From: an uncultured Clostridium sp.
GTDB lineage: Bacteria > Bacillota > Clostridia > TANB77 > CAG-508
DNA: 5,184 nt
NCBI GenBank assembly: GCA_900553865.1
Contig: USFC01000081.1
Location: 1 to 5,184, forward strand
Direction: 5' to 3'
Shown here: positions 4,956 through 5,184 of the stretch, piece after piece
Numbering within the stretch: the stretch's first letter is position 1
Layout: each line of letters starts with the position of its first letter
The notes under the pieces: generated by a model
Seen by the model: the letters and a program-made list of their open reading frames with translations, nothing else
What the model was told of the DNA's origin: nothing
Databases searched by the model: none
Made by a program: the position numbers and the translations under genes

Positions 4956-5152
4956 TGAAAAAAATAAAAATAATATTAATTGCATTAATGATATTTTTTA
5001 GTATAATAACAATAGTAGATCCTTATTATGTATGGGGCAAAATAACAAAAGAAGAAAGAGATGGAGGACATACTACGGATGAAATTATAGAAGAAGGTAA
5101 AAACTTTATAGATACTGGAAAAATAAAGGCCCATTCAAAGCGGCTTATATAG
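4955..5152 (+). pseudogene. Truncated second TrbC/VirB2-type pilin-like gene, 3' part replaced
   Basis: The frame encodes 65 residues. A signal segment (MKKIKIILIALMIFFSIITI) resembles that of the upstream gene. A polar region with DEIIEEGKNFIDTGK (residues 42-56) follows, such as precedes the first membrane helix in this kind of protein. After about residue 56-58 the expected continuation (two helices with a charged loop, as in 4515-4931) is absent. The frame runs through AHSKRLI to a stop at 5150-5152. The DNA from roughly 5125 onward is unlike the A-rich coding sequence before it and holds a leftward promoter. The gene is thus broken by a rearrangement, an insertion or an assembly join. 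A complete copy would be expected at about 120-140 residues. It shares the operon with the intact pilin-like gene, 23 nt apart, with an AGAGGTG ribosome binding site. Confidence 0.6.
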
Positions 5153-5179
5153 TTTAACAGACTTTGGGATGTCTGTCAA
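5151..5179 (-). promoter_or_regulatory. Leftward promoter overlapped by an operator-like inverted repeat
   Basis: On the minus strand TTGACA (5179-5174) and TAAACT (5156-5151) are 17 nt apart, a strong -35 and a fair -10. The whole spacer is covered by an inverted repeat: on the plus strand ACAGAC (5157-5162) and GTCTGT (5171-5176) around 8 nt. Two more pairs lie outside one mismatch (TT at 5154-5155 with AA at 5178-5179). A palindrome filling the -35/-10 spacer is typical of repressor operators, for example of TetR-family regulators; the regulator is not identified. Transcription would run antisense into the broken pilin gene and no minus-strand gene follows, so the promoter appears cut off from its own gene. 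Confidence 0.5.
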
Positions 5180-5184
5180 CCGAT

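Noticed and set aside
1..5184. CRISPR array, tRNA, rRNA or integrase/transposase gene
   Set aside because: I looked on both strands and found no regularly spaced repeats, cloverleaf-like sequence, rRNA core sequence or recombinase motif.

Overview
The window is AT-rich (G+C roughly 30 % or below by eye), and every supported gene lies on the + strand. Strong AGGAGG-type ribosome binding sites, a Spo0E-type phosphatase, the rpsU-yqeY neighbourhood and a YmfF/YmfH peptidase pair point to a low-GC Firmicute. A spore-forming or sporulation-derived member of Clostridia, probably from an uncultured lineage, fits best; the genus cannot be read from this sequence.

Layout. Positions 1-574 hold one open frame that joins two unrelated proteins: the middle part of a polysaccharide pyruvyl transferase (open at the left edge) and the last ~45 residues of ribosomal protein bS21. 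Positions 652-799 are a 148-bp element with 22-bp perfect terminal inverted repeats around a core that is far richer in GC than its surroundings. yqeY follows (837-1283), then an intrinsic terminator, a promoter and a structured leader. Next come two adjacent M16 peptidase-family genes (1474-2736 and 2795-4063): the first lacks the zinc motif and the second has it, so together they look like a YmfF/YmfH heterodimer. A 57-codon gene for a Spo0E-like aspartyl-phosphate phosphatase (4221-4394) comes next, with its own terminator. A good sigma-A promoter then drives two short tandem genes for small membrane proteins of the VirB2/TrbC pilin type. The second of these is cut off near position 5125, where unrelated sequence begins that carries a leftward promoter overlapped by an inverted repeat.

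How it fits together. The centre (yqeY, peptidase pair, spo0E-like) looks like ordinary chromosome. The pilin-like pair may be the start of a type IV secretion or conjugation-like cluster that the window does not reach. Both ends carry joins that make little biological sense as intact genes: pyruvyl transferase to bS21 on the left, pilin to promoter on the right. Either assembly chimerism or real rearrangement could explain them, and this should be settled before either fusion is treated as biology. No CRISPR array, tRNA, rRNA or transposase gene is visible.
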